64,000 nucleotides of DNA from an uncultured Pelagibacteraceae bacterium (GTDB lineage Bacteria > Pseudomonadota > Alphaproteobacteria > Pelagibacterales > Pelagibacteraceae), in NCBI GenBank assembly GCA_902622545.1, contig CACNQD010000001.1:124001-188000 (forward strand), given 5' to 3'. The notes beneath the pieces were generated by a model. That model was given only the letters and a program-made list of their open reading frames with translations, was not told the DNA's origin and searched no databases. Both the position numbers and the translations under genes were made by a program. Of the stretch, positions 10,300 through 18,691 are shown piece by piece; the stretch's first letter is position 1; every line of letters begins with the position of its first letter.

Positions 10300-10390
10300 A
10301 GTCATCGCACCAGTGGGCGAACCCTCGCTGACTGGTGTCGATCTCTTTGTTTCCAAAGACACCGCAAAATGCTGTTTTTTTGCGGAAGTG
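10300..10390 (-). ncRNA. structured leader RNA candidate upstream of ffh
   Basis: Read on the minus strand, this 90-base stretch holds three stems in a row. The first is CCGCAAAA pairing with TTTTGCGG (10378-10385 with 10362-10369). The second is GGTGTC pairing with GACACC (10358-10363 with 10334-10339), enclosing TCTTTG-GAAA-CAAAGA with a GNRA tetraloop (10344-10359). The third is CACCAGT pairing with ACTGGTG (10331-10337 with 10308-10314), enclosing GCGA-GGGT-TCGC. Its GC content is far above the surroundings. It ends about 14 bases before the ffh ATG. The conserved SRP RNA core (a GGAA-capped helix with an AGCAGCC-type internal loop) is not present, so I do not call it 4.5S RNA. A cis-regulatory leader or a small RNA is possible. 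Confidence 0.6.
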
Positions 10391-10395
10391 GTGAG

Positions 10396-10424
10396 AAACT
10401 ATAATAGAGGTTCAAAAAGTCAAT
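10396..10424 (-). promoter_or_regulatory. possible ffh promoter
   Basis: On the minus strand TTGACT (10416-10421) is followed by TATTATAGT (10397-10405). The best -10 reading, TATAGT, gives a spacer of about 14 bases, shorter than ideal. Position just upstream of the hairpin region suits a start site that would include all three stems in the ffh transcript. Weak evidence in such AT-rich DNA. Confidence 0.3.
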
Positions 10425-10445
10425 AAATAAGTTAAGTATAAATAT

Positions 10446-11258
10446 ATGGATTTTAAAGCATATAAAATGGATGGTTTAGGAAATGACTTTGTTATTATCG
10501 ATCAAAGAGATAGTGACTTTGAATTAAATAAGTCTCAAATAAAAAGTATTTGTGACAGAAAAAAAATTGGTTGCGATCAACTGATTTTAGTTAAAAAAAG
10601 TGAAAAAGTTGATGCTTATTTAATTTTTAAAAATTCTGATGGATCCGACTCAGCAGCTTGTGGTAACGGTACGAGATGTGTAGCAAGTCTTTTGTCAAAA
10701 GAAAATGCTAAAAGTGAAATCACATTTGAAACAGAGAGCGGTATTCTAAAATCTAAAATCTTAAATGAGAATAATATCCAAACTAATATTGGAATTCCTA
10801 AAACAAATTGGAATGAAATACCTTTAGCAAAAGAAGTAGATACAAAGAATGTTGAAATTAAGATAGATAATCTTAATCTTTCAGGGACAGCAGTGAATGT
10901 TGGAAATCCGCATATAATTTTTTTTACTGAAGATTTAGATAAAATTCAAATAAAAGATATAGGGCCTAAAATTGAAAGTAATTCTTTGTTTCCAGAAAAA
11001 GTAAACGTGACATTTGCAAAAAAAATTAATGATAAACATTTTAAGGTTTTACATTGGGAAAGAGGGGCGGGCTTGACTAAAGCTTGTGGTACTGCAGCGT
11101 GTGCTACAGCAATTGCAGGTGAAATAAATAAAGTTTCAATTTATCCTACTGAAATTGAATTTAAATTAGGAAAGATCAAAATAAATAAGGACGTTGATGG
11201 AAATATCCTTATGGAAGGAAATGTATCTAATATAGAAAAAATTCATTTAAACCTATGA
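10446..11258 (+). CDS. dapF: diaminopimelate epimerase
   Basis: Converts LL- to meso-diaminopimelate for lysine and peptidoglycan synthesis. It has 270 residues, the normal size. The two active-site cysteines are in SAACGNGTRC (about residue 72) and TKACGTAACATA (about residue 216), the usual paired acid-base residues of this cofactor-free racemase fold. MDGLGNDFVIID at the N-terminus is characteristic. Its end overlaps the start of ftsY by four bases (ATGA). No radical-SAM MiaB-like gene, a frequent partner in alphaproteobacteria, lies between dapF and ftsY here. Confidence 0.97.
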   Translation: MDFKAYKMDGLGNDFVIIDQRDSDFELNKSQIKSICDRKKIGCDQLILVKKSEKVDAYLIFKNSDGSDSAACGNGTRCVASLLSKENAKSEITFETESGILKSKILNENNIQTNIGIPKTNWNEIPLAKEVDTKNVEIKIDNLNLSGTAVNVGNPHIIFFTEDLDKIQIKDIGPKIESNSLFPEKVNVTFAKKINDKHFKVLHWERGAGLTKACGTAACATAIAGEINKVSIYPTEIEFKLGKIKINKDVDGNILMEGNVSNIEKIHLNL

Positions 11259-12175
11259 TAAATATTTTTAAAAAATTTAAAGACGGTTTAAAAAAAACTA
11301 CTTCAAATTTTTCTAAAGGTATTAAAGAAATCATAATTAACAAAGAAATTGGTGATAAAGAATTAGAAAAAATTGAAGAATTTTTGATCCAATCAGATGT
11401 AGGGGTAAAAGCATCTTCTGAAATTAGAGAGGAAATTTCTAACCGTAAAATTGATCCAAGTAAAAACGAACTTGAAGAGATTCAAAATATTATAAATAAT
11501 TACATAAACTCTTTATTGAAACCTTTAGAAAACAAAAATTTTTTTAGTAAAACTGAAGCGAGAAAAGCAGTTCTTATCTCTGGAGTAAATGGTGTAGGCA
11601 AAACCACAACAATTGCAAAAATGTCAAAACTTTATAAATCAAATCATAATGAAGTAATTTTTGCAGCTTGTGACACATTTAGAGCAGCAGCAATTGATCA
11701 GCTGGAGAGATGGTCAAAAAAATTAAATTGCGAAATAATTAAGTCCGAACCAGGAAGTGATCCTGCATCCGTTGCCTATAAGGCTATGGAGTTTGCAAAG
11801 AACAATAATATAGATATTACTTTAATAGATACAGCGGGTAGATTGCAAAATAAAAAAAATTTAATGGATGAATTTAAAAAAATTGGAAATGTAATAAAAA
11901 AAATAGATGAGAAAGCGCCACAAGATGTAATTTTAGTCTTAGACGCTACATCTGGTCAAAACGCAATAAATCAAGTCGAAGAATTCAATAAGATTATACC
12001 AATCACTGGGTTAATTATGACCAAACTTGATGGTACAGCAAAAGGTGGTATTTTAATTGCAGTTTCTAAAAAATTTCAGTTACCGATTATCGCTTTGGGG
12101 TTTGGTGAAAAAGAGGATGATCTTCAAATCTTTGATAGTGAAAGTTTTTCTAAAAATTTCATTAATTTTAATTAA
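11255..12175 (+). CDS. ftsY: SRP receptor FtsY
   Basis: The membrane-associated SRP receptor GTPase that docks Ffh-ribosome complexes at the Sec translocon. It has 306 residues: an N domain (about 1-90) and a G domain with P-loop SGVNGVGKTTTIAKM (about 110), DTFRAAAIDQL, DTAGRLQNKKNLM and TKLDGTAKGG. The long acidic A domain of E. coli FtsY is absent, as in many alphaproteobacteria; a basic amphipathic N-terminus (NIFKKFKDGLKKTTSNF) may provide membrane contact. It is coupled to dapF by an ATGA overlap and ends three bases from the convergent hydrolase. Confidence 0.97.
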   Translation: MINIFKKFKDGLKKTTSNFSKGIKEIIINKEIGDKELEKIEEFLIQSDVGVKASSEIREEISNRKIDPSKNELEEIQNIINNYINSLLKPLENKNFFSKTEARKAVLISGVNGVGKTTTIAKMSKLYKSNHNEVIFAACDTFRAAAIDQLERWSKKLNCEIIKSEPGSDPASVAYKAMEFAKNNNIDITLIDTAGRLQNKKNLMDEFKKIGNVIKKIDEKAPQDVILVLDATSGQNAINQVEEFNKIIPITGLIMTKLDGTAKGGILIAVSKKFQLPIIALGFGEKEDDLQIFDSESFSKNFINFN

Positions 12176-12178
12176 TCA

Positions 12179-12988
12179 CTATATAATTTTTAAAAAATTT
12201 TTAATTTTTTCTAACAACTCTTCATCAAATTCCATCATGTGGTCATCATCTTTTCTAAAATAACTTAACTTGGGTTCAGAAAACTTTTCGAACATTTCTT
12301 TCCCCATGCTGAAAGGGACAATTTTATCTTTGTCACCATGCATTACCATTTTAGGAAAATTTATTTTATCAATTTTTTTTATCGATTCGTATTTATCTTT
12401 CAAAAGTATTTTTACTGGCAAATATGGATAATATATTTTTGATAATTTAACCATTGATGTAAAAGGCGACTCTAAAATTATTCCTGCAAAATTATGTTTT
12501 GATGCTAAATCAACAGCCACTGCAGTTCCTAACGACTCACCGTATAAAATTATGTCTTTGTCAGATACACCAATATTATTTAGCCATTTTTTTGCTGCCT
12601 CAGAATCTTTGTAAAGACCGATTTCATTTGGCTCACCTTTATTACCACTAAATCCTCTGTAAGCTATAATCAAATAGTTTAAATCAAGTTTTGAAATATC
12701 GTTTAATTTATAAATTCTATTTTGAAGATTTCCTGCATTACCATGAAAAAAGAGCAATGTTTTAAATTTTTTATTTTTTACATGATGCCAGCCTAAAAGT
12801 TTAAAATCTGAATTTATATAAACTTTTTCAATTTTATGATTTAATTGATTTTCCTCAAGATAGTTATTTTCATTAGGGTGATACATTAATTTTCGCTGCG
12901 AAAGAAAAATAACGATTACAACCACTAGATAAATGACTGTTAAAGCTATAGCTGAATTTAAAATTATCATTGAAATTTTCTTATACAT
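12179..12988 (-). CDS. membrane-anchored alpha/beta hydrolase (BEM46/ABHD13-like)
   Basis: A 269-residue serine hydrolase with one N-terminal membrane segment (about residues 8-30) that probably anchors it facing the periplasm. Visible motifs: LLFFHGNAGNLQNR (oxyanion loop), RGFSGNKGEPNE, nucleophile elbow YGESLGTAVA with its Ser near 152, acid residue in HGDKDKIVPF, and catalytic His in DDDHMMEFDE. This pattern matches the BEM46/ABHD13-type family, whose bacterial substrates are mostly unknown. Its ATG overlaps the preceding transporter by 8 bases. It ends the minus-strand operon, with its stop next to the ftsY stop. Confidence 0.85.
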   Translation of the reverse strand: MYKKISMIILNSAIALTVIYLVVVIVIFLSQRKLMYHPNENNYLEENQLNHKIEKVYINSDFKLLGWHHVKNKKFKTLLFFHGNAGNLQNRIYKLNDISKLDLNYLIIAYRGFSGNKGEPNEIGLYKDSEAAKKWLNNIGVSDKDIILYGESLGTAVAVDLASKHNFAGIILESPFTSMVKLSKIYYPYLPVKILLKDKYESIKKIDKINFPKMVMHGDKDKIVPFSMGKEMFEKFSEPKLSYFRKDDDHMMEFDEELLEKIKNFLKII

Positions 12989-13874
12989 TTTTTTTTTTAT
13001 ATTTTACTAAATAAACACCTAAAAATACTAATATTGTTCCATATACATGGAAAGTTTTTAAATTTTCACCAAAAAACAAAATTCCATAAAAAGCACCATA
13101 CACAGTAAAAAGATATAAAGTGAAACCAGTTGTAGTTGCTCCTAAATATCTTTGAGCATAGGTATACAAGGAAAATGCAATTAACCCTGGTGAGACTGCA
13201 GCAAATATTACCCAAATTATAAAGTTTGTATCAAACGTAGTACTTTTTACAAAAATTTCTTCAGTCAGATAAAAAGGTAATAAACTTAAAGCACCAAATA
13301 AAGATATTAGTGTAAAACGTTCAAATACTTTAAGCGATGACTTCCAATAAAATAGAAATATAGAGTATAAAGCCCAACCAATTGATGCTCCTAACATCCA
13401 GAGATCACCTTTAGTAAACATTAGTTCAATTAATGCTAAATAATCTCCTTTGATAATAATAATTATAACTCCCAATAAACACGATATTAGTCCTATTATT
13501 TTAAGTAAATTCATTTTTTCTTTAAAAAAAAAATAGCTTATTAAAATTATAAAAATTGGAGAAGAAGTATAAATTATACCCATATTTATTATTGTCGTAG
13601 TTTGACCTGCAATAAATGGAAAAGCTCCGCAAACTCCGCATCCCATAAAACCCAAAAAAAACAATTTCTTATATTCTTTAAGTATAATTTTTTTTTTAGA
13701 AAAAATTGTGTAATTAAAAATTAGAAGAATTAAAAAGACTGTTAACCACCGCCAAAAAGCAAGAGATATTGGCGGTATGTATTCAACACCACCTCTTGCA
13801 ACTACAAGATTGCTTGCCATAAATATTGGTTGAATTACTAATAAAGAATAAGCTAGAAGCTCTTTTTTAATCAC
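12981..13874 (-). CDS. EamA/DMT-family transporter
   Basis: An inner-membrane protein of 297 residues with about ten predicted transmembrane segments in two EamA repeats (roughly 5-135 and 155-290). Relatives export amino acids, nucleosides or other metabolites; the substrate cannot be deduced. The motifs SLAFWRWLTVFLI and GEPL-like FFGENLKTFHVYGT match the family. The start appears to be GTG at 13874. It follows a 58-residue membrane protein by 8 bases and overlaps the downstream hydrolase, so it belongs to the TRAP/amidase transcription unit. Confidence 0.88.
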   Translation of the reverse strand: MIKKELLAYSLLVIQPIFMASNLVVARGGVEYIPPISLAFWRWLTVFLILLIFNYTIFSKKKIILKEYKKLFFLGFMGCGVCGAFPFIAGQTTTIINMGIIYTSSPIFIILISYFFFKEKMNLLKIIGLISCLLGVIIIIIKGDYLALIELMFTKGDLWMLGASIGWALYSIFLFYWKSSLKVFERFTLISLFGALSLLPFYLTEEIFVKSTTFDTNFIIWVIFAAVSPGLIAFSLYTYAQRYLGATTTGFTLYLFTVYGAFYGILFFGENLKTFHVYGTILVFLGVYLVKYKKKNV

Positions 13875-13882
13875 GAAACGTG

Positions 13883-14059
13883 TTATGATTTATCGAAAAA
13901 AGATTCGTATATCATCATTACTATCGCTATACCCATTAAGATATATACTGGCAAAACATCCAAAAAACCAATCATCATGGATCTTGTTAGTGTTGTTGCG
14001 AGTCCAACTAAAAAAAATATTGCAAAACTTAGACCAATAATAACTGTGATTTTATTCAT
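13883..14059 (-). CDS. small two-TM membrane protein
   Basis: A 58-residue open frame starting MNKITVIIGLSFAIFFLVGL and ending IYESFFDKS. It has two hydrophobic segments (about 5-22 and 36-51) separated by a short polar turn. Its ATG at 14059 lies 8 bases inside the end of the amidase gene, and its stop is 8 bases before the DMT transporter, so it fits exactly as a coupled cistron. I recognise no family. Placement between amidase and exporter suggests an accessory membrane subunit, but that is only inference. Confidence 0.65.
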   Translation of the reverse strand: MNKITVIIGLSFAIFFLVGLATTLTRSMMIGFLDVLPVYILMGIAIVMMIYESFFDKS

Positions 14060-15389
14060 TAAATTTTTTGCTCTCCTTTTCCAGCCAGTTAGCTACACCT
14101 AAAAATCTGTTATCGTCATGCCTGTCGCCAACTAATTGGACACCTAATGGTAAATTATTTTCTCCTTGAAGTAAAGGTAGAGAAATTGCTGGTGTATGCA
14201 TATACGACCATACTCTATTAAAATCAGCACTTCCTGTACTTTTTAAACCTTTATCAGCTACACCAGTACTACATGGACTTAACACTCCATGATAATCTTC
14301 GAATACCTCTTTATAAGACTCATAACTCCTCTCCATAAAGTCAACGGCATCTAAATATTCTTTAGCAGAATGCTTCATACCTTTTGAAATAGCTGATTGC
14401 ATTTCCTTTGAAAGTTTTGATTTTGATTTTTTGTAATAAACTTGAAAGTTATTAGCTAAATCAGTTTCATGTATTAATCTGTGGTATTTGTCTATATCCT
14501 TAAAGTATGAAGGAGTATCAAATACTTCAATATTTTTTTTAAAAGATTTTATAAAATATTCAAATGCCTCTCTGGATTTTTTATCAATTTTCTTCCAACT
14601 ATCTGTCTTATAAAAAATAAACTTTGGATCAAACATAGGTCCTTTTTTACACTCGTCTAACATAAATTCTGAGGAATAATGTATGGTCGCTTTGTCGTAA
14701 GAATCTTTTTTGATTAACACTTTTGCAAGTAAAGCAACATCTTCTACGGTCCTTCCAAAAACTCCTATATGGTCAAGATTATACGAAGTTCTTAAAACTC
14801 CATTACGTGAAATTAATCCATAACTCGGTTTGTAACCAACGACACCACAGTAAGACGCTGGTCTAATCACTGAACCTCCTGTTTGAGAACCAATTGATAA
14901 AGGCGCCATATGAGATGCTATAACAGCTGCCGACCCACTAGAGGATCCACCTGGAGTTCTTGAATAATCGTGAGGATTTGTTGTTTTAGGTGGAGCAAGA
15001 TAAGCCAATTCAGAAGTATTTGTTTTTCCCATGATTAACGCCCCTGCTGATTTAAGTAAATCTACTATCTCTGCATTTTGTGACTCTGTTTTTCCTTTTC
15101 TTAAAACAGTTCCACACTCAGTAGGCATATCATAAGTTCCTATTATATCTTTTAGTGCTACTGGAATTCCGTGTAGAGGGCCTACGGGTTTGCCCGACCT
15201 TCTATGATTGTCTGCCTCTTCTGCCTTTTCTAGAAGAAGTTTTTTATCAAAATGGGCCCAAGCTTTTACATCTTTTTCAAATTTATCTATTTGCTCAATG
15301 TATGATTTACACAAATCAACAGAGTTTAGATCAGATTTTTTTATTTTTTCTGCTATTTCAGAGACAGTTAATTGAAATATATTGGACAT
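14052..15389 (-). CDS. amidase (amidase-signature family)
   Basis: A 445-residue amidase-signature hydrolase, related to GatA and to aliphatic or aromatic amide hydrolases. The Ser-cisSer-Lys triad is visible: Lys in PVALKDIIGTYDMPT (about residue 80), the Gly/Ser-rich stretch PGGSSSGSAAVIAS, and both serines in GSQTGGSVIRPASYCG. It is the third gene after the two TRAP permeases (6-base gap), so it may cleave an amide imported by that system. It is not likely to be GatA itself because no gatC or gatB lies nearby and the C-terminal part differs. Exact substrate unknown. Confidence 0.88.
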   Translation of the reverse strand: MSNIFQLTVSEIAEKIKKSDLNSVDLCKSYIEQIDKFEKDVKAWAHFDKKLLLEKAEEADNHRRSGKPVGPLHGIPVALKDIIGTYDMPTECGTVLRKGKTESQNAEIVDLLKSAGALIMGKTNTSELAYLAPPKTTNPHDYSRTPGGSSSGSAAVIASHMAPLSIGSQTGGSVIRPASYCGVVGYKPSYGLISRNGVLRTSYNLDHIGVFGRTVEDVALLAKVLIKKDSYDKATIHYSSEFMLDECKKGPMFDPKFIFYKTDSWKKIDKKSREAFEYFIKSFKKNIEVFDTPSYFKDIDKYHRLIHETDLANNFQVYYKKSKSKLSKEMQSAISKGMKHSAKEYLDAVDFMERSYESYKEVFEDYHGVLSPCSTGVADKGLKSTGSADFNRVWSYMHTPAISLPLLQGENNLPLGVQLVGDRHDDNRFLGVANWLEKESKKFNE

Positions 15390-15395
15390 TAAAAT

Positions 15396-16757
15396 TTATT
15401 CTGCGAATAAAACGTCTGGTAACCATAAAGCAATACCAGGAAACATATACATTAAAACCATTGCAAATATTACTATTCCAAGAAAAGGCATTATGCCTCT
15501 AAAGATTTGCATTAATTCAACGTTTCTACTTTGCACACCCTTTAAATAATAAGCCGACATTGCCATCGGTGGAGTTAGAAAAGATGTTTGTAAATTTAAA
15601 GCTATTAACATTGCAAAAAAATACGGGTTTACTCCAAAAAATTCTACTAGCGGTAAAAATATTGGGACAAATATAATTAAAATTTCAGTCCACTCTAATG
15701 GCCAACCAAGTAAAAATATTATTATTTGTGTGATAACTAAAAATTGCCAAGGTTGAATATCCATTGATTTAAAAAATTCTTCAAAAACTTCGTGGCCGCC
15801 TAAATATGAGAAAACAGATGCAAATGTCCAAGATCCAACAAATAACCACATAATCATTGCGCTGGTTTTGGCAGTTAGGAAAACAGATTCTTTAAAATTC
15901 TTCCATTTTAATGACTTATAAAAGAAAGATAAAATTAAAGCTCCAAATGCTCCTACTGCAGCCGCCTCTGCTGGAGTAGCTAATCCACCTAAAATTGTAC
16001 CTAAAACTAAAATTATTAATGAGAACAATGGAACAAAAGAAACTAGAACCTCTTTTAAAATTACTGATCTTGGAGGAATTTCCTCAGCTGCAGGCTTAGG
16101 TGCTAAAGACGGATTGAAGTATGCTCTTATAATTACATATAAAATATAAAGGCCTGCTAACATTAAGCCAGGAAATATAGCGGCAGCAAAAAGTCTTAGT
16201 GGAGATAATTGAGCTATTACTGCATATACAATTAACATAATACTTGGAGGTATTAAAATTCCCAAACATCCTCCTGAACATATAACTCCGGATGCAAATT
16301 TTTTATCATATCCTGCTCTTATCATTGCCGGCCAAGCTAAAAGGCCCATTAAAGTTACAACTGCTCCAATTATTCCTGTTGCTGTAGAAAATAATGCACA
16401 TGTTACAAGTGCTGCAACAGCCATTGAGGCTGGTAGTCTATGGGAAGCAAGTCTTATAGCAAAAAACAATTTTGCTACTATCCCAGCTCTTTCAACTAAG
16501 TAACCCATAAATAAAAATAAAGGCACTGCAGTTAAAACTGTATTATCCATTATGGTGTAAGTATTTTGGACTAATAAAGAAAATATCCGATTATCAAGCA
16601 GATGATCCATCCTAGTTGGATCAAAATAAGCGTAATATCCAAACCCAACACCCATAGCTAGTAGAGTGAATGCAATTGGGAAACCTAAAAGAACTGCAAA
16701 TAAAAATAAGCTCATCATTAATATTGCAATTTCTGGATTTGTTAATTCAAATAACAT
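15396..16757 (-). CDS. TRAP transporter large permease (DctM family)
   Basis: The ion-coupled transport subunit of a tripartite periplasmic transporter. It has 453 residues and about twelve to thirteen hydrophobic segments, as expected for DctM (some mannitol/2-oxoacid-type DctM proteins are of this length). Recognisable pieces are FLFMGYLVERAGI, SGGCLGILIPPSIMLIVYAV (the hallmark GILIPPS motif) and the C-terminal LQTSFLTPPMAMSAYYLKG. It overlaps the small permease gene by 11 bases. With the binding protein upstream it should import a small organic anion with Na+. Confidence 0.93.
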   Translation of the reverse strand: MLFELTNPEIAILMMSLFLFAVLLGFPIAFTLLAMGVGFGYYAYFDPTRMDHLLDNRIFSLLVQNTYTIMDNTVLTAVPLFLFMGYLVERAGIVAKLFFAIRLASHRLPASMAVAALVTCALFSTATGIIGAVVTLMGLLAWPAMIRAGYDKKFASGVICSGGCLGILIPPSIMLIVYAVIAQLSPLRLFAAAIFPGLMLAGLYILYVIIRAYFNPSLAPKPAAEEIPPRSVILKEVLVSFVPLFSLIILVLGTILGGLATPAEAAAVGAFGALILSFFYKSLKWKNFKESVFLTAKTSAMIMWLFVGSWTFASVFSYLGGHEVFEEFFKSMDIQPWQFLVITQIIIFLLGWPLEWTEILIIFVPIFLPLVEFFGVNPYFFAMLIALNLQTSFLTPPMAMSAYYLKGVQSRNVELMQIFRGIMPFLGIVIFAMVLMYMFPGIALWLPDVLFAE

Positions 16758-17334
16758 CAGCTTTTTCGTCTTTCTGAGATGTTCTCATTAATATTTTTTC
16801 AGTTTCTTCAGCACCTGCTGACATTCTCTCTGGCCAATGACCTGTTTTAATACAAATGATCGCTCTACAAACTTCACTAATTCCTTGGATCGTTAATAAA
16901 AGTCCTGACAGTGGAATTATAGATTTTGCCATATAAATTTGTATTTGTGCTGGACTGTTCCAACTAGTTTCTTTAATTTTCCATGCTAACGCTGCATATT
17001 CGTATCCATAAAATACTAGAGCCAAAATTCCAGGAAAGAAAAAAATAAAATATAAAATTAAATCAATCCAGCCCTGAACTTTTGTAGGAAACAATCTATA
17101 AATAACATCCCCTCTAACATGTGCCTCTGTTGACAAACAATAAGCACCTGCCATCATAAAAATTGCACCATACATTTGTAAACTAAAGTCAAAATTCCAA
17201 AGTGTAGGGCTATTAAAAGCGTAAGCCATTATTACTTCATAGCAAGTTCCACCCATAAGTATAACTATGCACCATGAAAAAGCTTTACCCATTGATGCAC
17301 TTAGTGTGTCTGCAAATTTTATGAAAGATTTCAT
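16747..17334 (-). CDS. TRAP transporter small permease (DctQ family)
   Basis: Small membrane subunit, 195 residues, with four hydrophobic segments (about 15-40, 50-70, 95-115, 140-160) as in DctQ proteins. The sequence MMAGAYCLSTEAHVRGDVIYR matches the conserved region with a His-x-Arg-x-Asp motif. A basic/acidic tail of about 30 residues follows the last segment. It lies behind the binding-protein gene but is separated from it by a strong terminator, so permease expression probably depends on read-through, and it overlaps the large permease gene. Confidence 0.92.
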   Translation of the reverse strand: MKSFIKFADTLSASMGKAFSWCIVILMGGTCYEVIMAYAFNSPTLWNFDFSLQMYGAIFMMAGAYCLSTEAHVRGDVIYRLFPTKVQGWIDLILYFIFFFPGILALVFYGYEYAALAWKIKETSWNSPAQIQIYMAKSIIPLSGLLLTIQGISEVCRAIICIKTGHWPERMSAGAEETEKILMRTSQKDEKADVI

Positions 17335-17370
17335 AATATCACTTTACGTTAAATTCTATCTATTAATCAA

Positions 17371-17399
17371 ACAAAAAAAAGGGGGCCATTGGCCCCCTT
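17371..17399 (-). terminator. intrinsic terminator between TRAP binding protein and permeases
   Basis: On the minus strand AAGGGGGCC-AAT-GGCCCCC is followed by a run of eight T (plus strand A at 17373-17380). The perfect 7-bp GC stem (17381-17387 with 17391-17397) and U-run make a classical rho-independent signal. It lies 20 bases after the binding-protein stop and 37 bases before the small permease start, so it likely sets a higher level of binding protein than of permeases. Confidence 0.9.
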
Positions 17400-17418
17400 A
17401 ATTAAGATTATATCTTGA

Positions 17419-18573
17419 TTATATTTTTACTTTAGCAATTGGTCCAAACTCATTTTCATATGCTAGTTTGTAATTAGGCTGATTCATCAGCAAGTATTTC
17501 ATTACTCTCTTAGCGTATGCTTTTTGAGAATCGACGATTTTCTTAAAGAAAGGATCTTTCTTATTGAAATCACCGATAACTTTATCCCAACCTTTTAACT
17601 GTTGAGCTAAAATTTCATCTGAAGTTTGGTAAACATTTACTTTATGTTGATTCATTAATTTAGATAAATCAGCTGAATATCTAACTAATGCTTTAAAGTA
17701 GTTATCTGTGTTTGCAGCGTAAGCAGCATTTTTCAATATTGCTTTGTTTGCTGGTGACAGACTATTAAATGTTTTATTGTTAATTGGTATTTCAAACATC
17801 TCTTGAGATTGGTGGAAGCTTCCTAAGTGATAATGCTTAGAAACATCTTGCATACCAAACTGAGAGTCTGAAGTTGGGTTGTTAAACTCAGCTGCTTCAA
17901 TCAAACCAGTTTTCATAGCTGGTTGAATTTCACCACCTGGTAACTGTCTTACGACCATTCCCATTGCAGTAAGAACGTTAGTAGCAAGACCAACTGTTCT
18001 GTACTTCATACCTTTAACGTCAGATACTTTTGTTACGTTCTTTTTAAACCAACCAAAAGGTTGTGCTGGCATAGGCATGTGGAATACACCTGTGTAATCG
18101 AAACCAACTTTTGCAAGTGTTTCTTCATACAGTTTTCTTCCGCCACCGTACTCCATCCATCCCATTACTTCTTGAGATGACATACCGTATGATGGTCCAG
18201 TACCAAATAATGATGCTGCTGGATTTTTACCATACCAATAAGCAGTTACCCAGTGTCCCATATCAACAGCACCTGAACTTACCGCTTGACCGATCTCACT
18301 AGTCTTCACAACTGCTCCAACTGGTTGAAGATCGATTTTTAAAGAACCGCCAGACATGTCGCTAACCATTTTGCAATAGTCTCCTGCCATTTCAAAAAAG
18401 ATGTTAGCACCACTTGGCCATGCAGCTTGCATTTTTAGAGTTTGTGGAGCTCCGAATGCAATGTTTGGCATTGCTACTGCTGCTGTTGCTGCTGCACCAG
18501 TTGCCGCCGCTGCCTTAAAGAACTTTCGTCTTGAAGGAATTTTTCCCTTCAATGATTTTTTTTCTTTAATCAT
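17419..18573 (-). CDS. TRAP transporter periplasmic substrate-binding protein (DctP family)
   Basis: A 384-residue binding protein with a twin-arginine-like signal (SRRKFFKAAAATGAAATAAV, cleavage near residue 41), which suggests export in a folded state. The mature part shows the DctP-type fold: MQAAWPSGANIFFEMAGDY, VDMGHWVTAYWYGKNPAAS, KGMKYRTVGLATNVL (with the conserved carboxylate-binding Arg region) and AAEFNNPTSDSQFGM. The pattern resembles the 2-oxoacid/lactate-binding branch (TakP-like) more than C4-dicarboxylate DctP; this is from memory, not alignment. A strong GAGGAG site and a following terminator suggest high expression. The neighbouring 2-hydroxyacid dehydrogenases support a hydroxy- or oxo-acid substrate. 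Confidence 0.92.
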   Translation of the reverse strand: MIKEKKSLKGKIPSRRKFFKAAAATGAAATAAVAMPNIAFGAPQTLKMQAAWPSGANIFFEMAGDYCKMVSDMSGGSLKIDLQPVGAVVKTSEIGQAVSSGAVDMGHWVTAYWYGKNPAASLFGTGPSYGMSSQEVMGWMEYGGGRKLYEETLAKVGFDYTGVFHMPMPAQPFGWFKKNVTKVSDVKGMKYRTVGLATNVLTAMGMVVRQLPGGEIQPAMKTGLIEAAEFNNPTSDSQFGMQDVSKHYHLGSFHQSQEMFEIPINNKTFNSLSPANKAILKNAAYAANTDNYFKALVRYSADLSKLMNQHKVNVYQTSDEILAQQLKGWDKVIGDFNKKDPFFKKIVDSQKAYAKRVMKYLLMNQPNYKLAYENEFGPIAKVKI

Positions 18574-18579
18574 TTATTT

Positions 18580-18585
18580 CTCCTC
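18580..18585 (-). promoter_or_regulatory. strong ribosome-binding site of the TRAP binding protein
   Basis: GAGGAG on the minus strand, 6 bases before the ATG at 18573. Most genes in this window have weak or no Shine-Dalgarno match, so this good site fits a periplasmic binding protein made in large amount. The 118-base gap 18574-18691 behind it is the likely promoter region and holds nothing else that I can identify. Confidence 0.7.
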
Positions 18586-18691
18586 TATTAGTTAATTAAC
18601 TTGATAATATTAAAGCACAAAATGAACTTGGAGTCTTAGGTTAAAATTGTTCTAAACTTAATTATTTACAACTATTGGTAGTATAAATTTA

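Noticed and set aside
10300-10390. SRP (4.5S) RNA next to ffh
   Set aside because: The conserved GGAA-capped helix and adjacent AGCAGCC-type asymmetric loop are not present on either strand; only generic hairpins are seen.
14052-15389. GatA subunit of the tRNA amidotransferase
   Set aside because: No gatB or gatC nearby, and operon context is a TRAP transporter; a general amidase is more likely.
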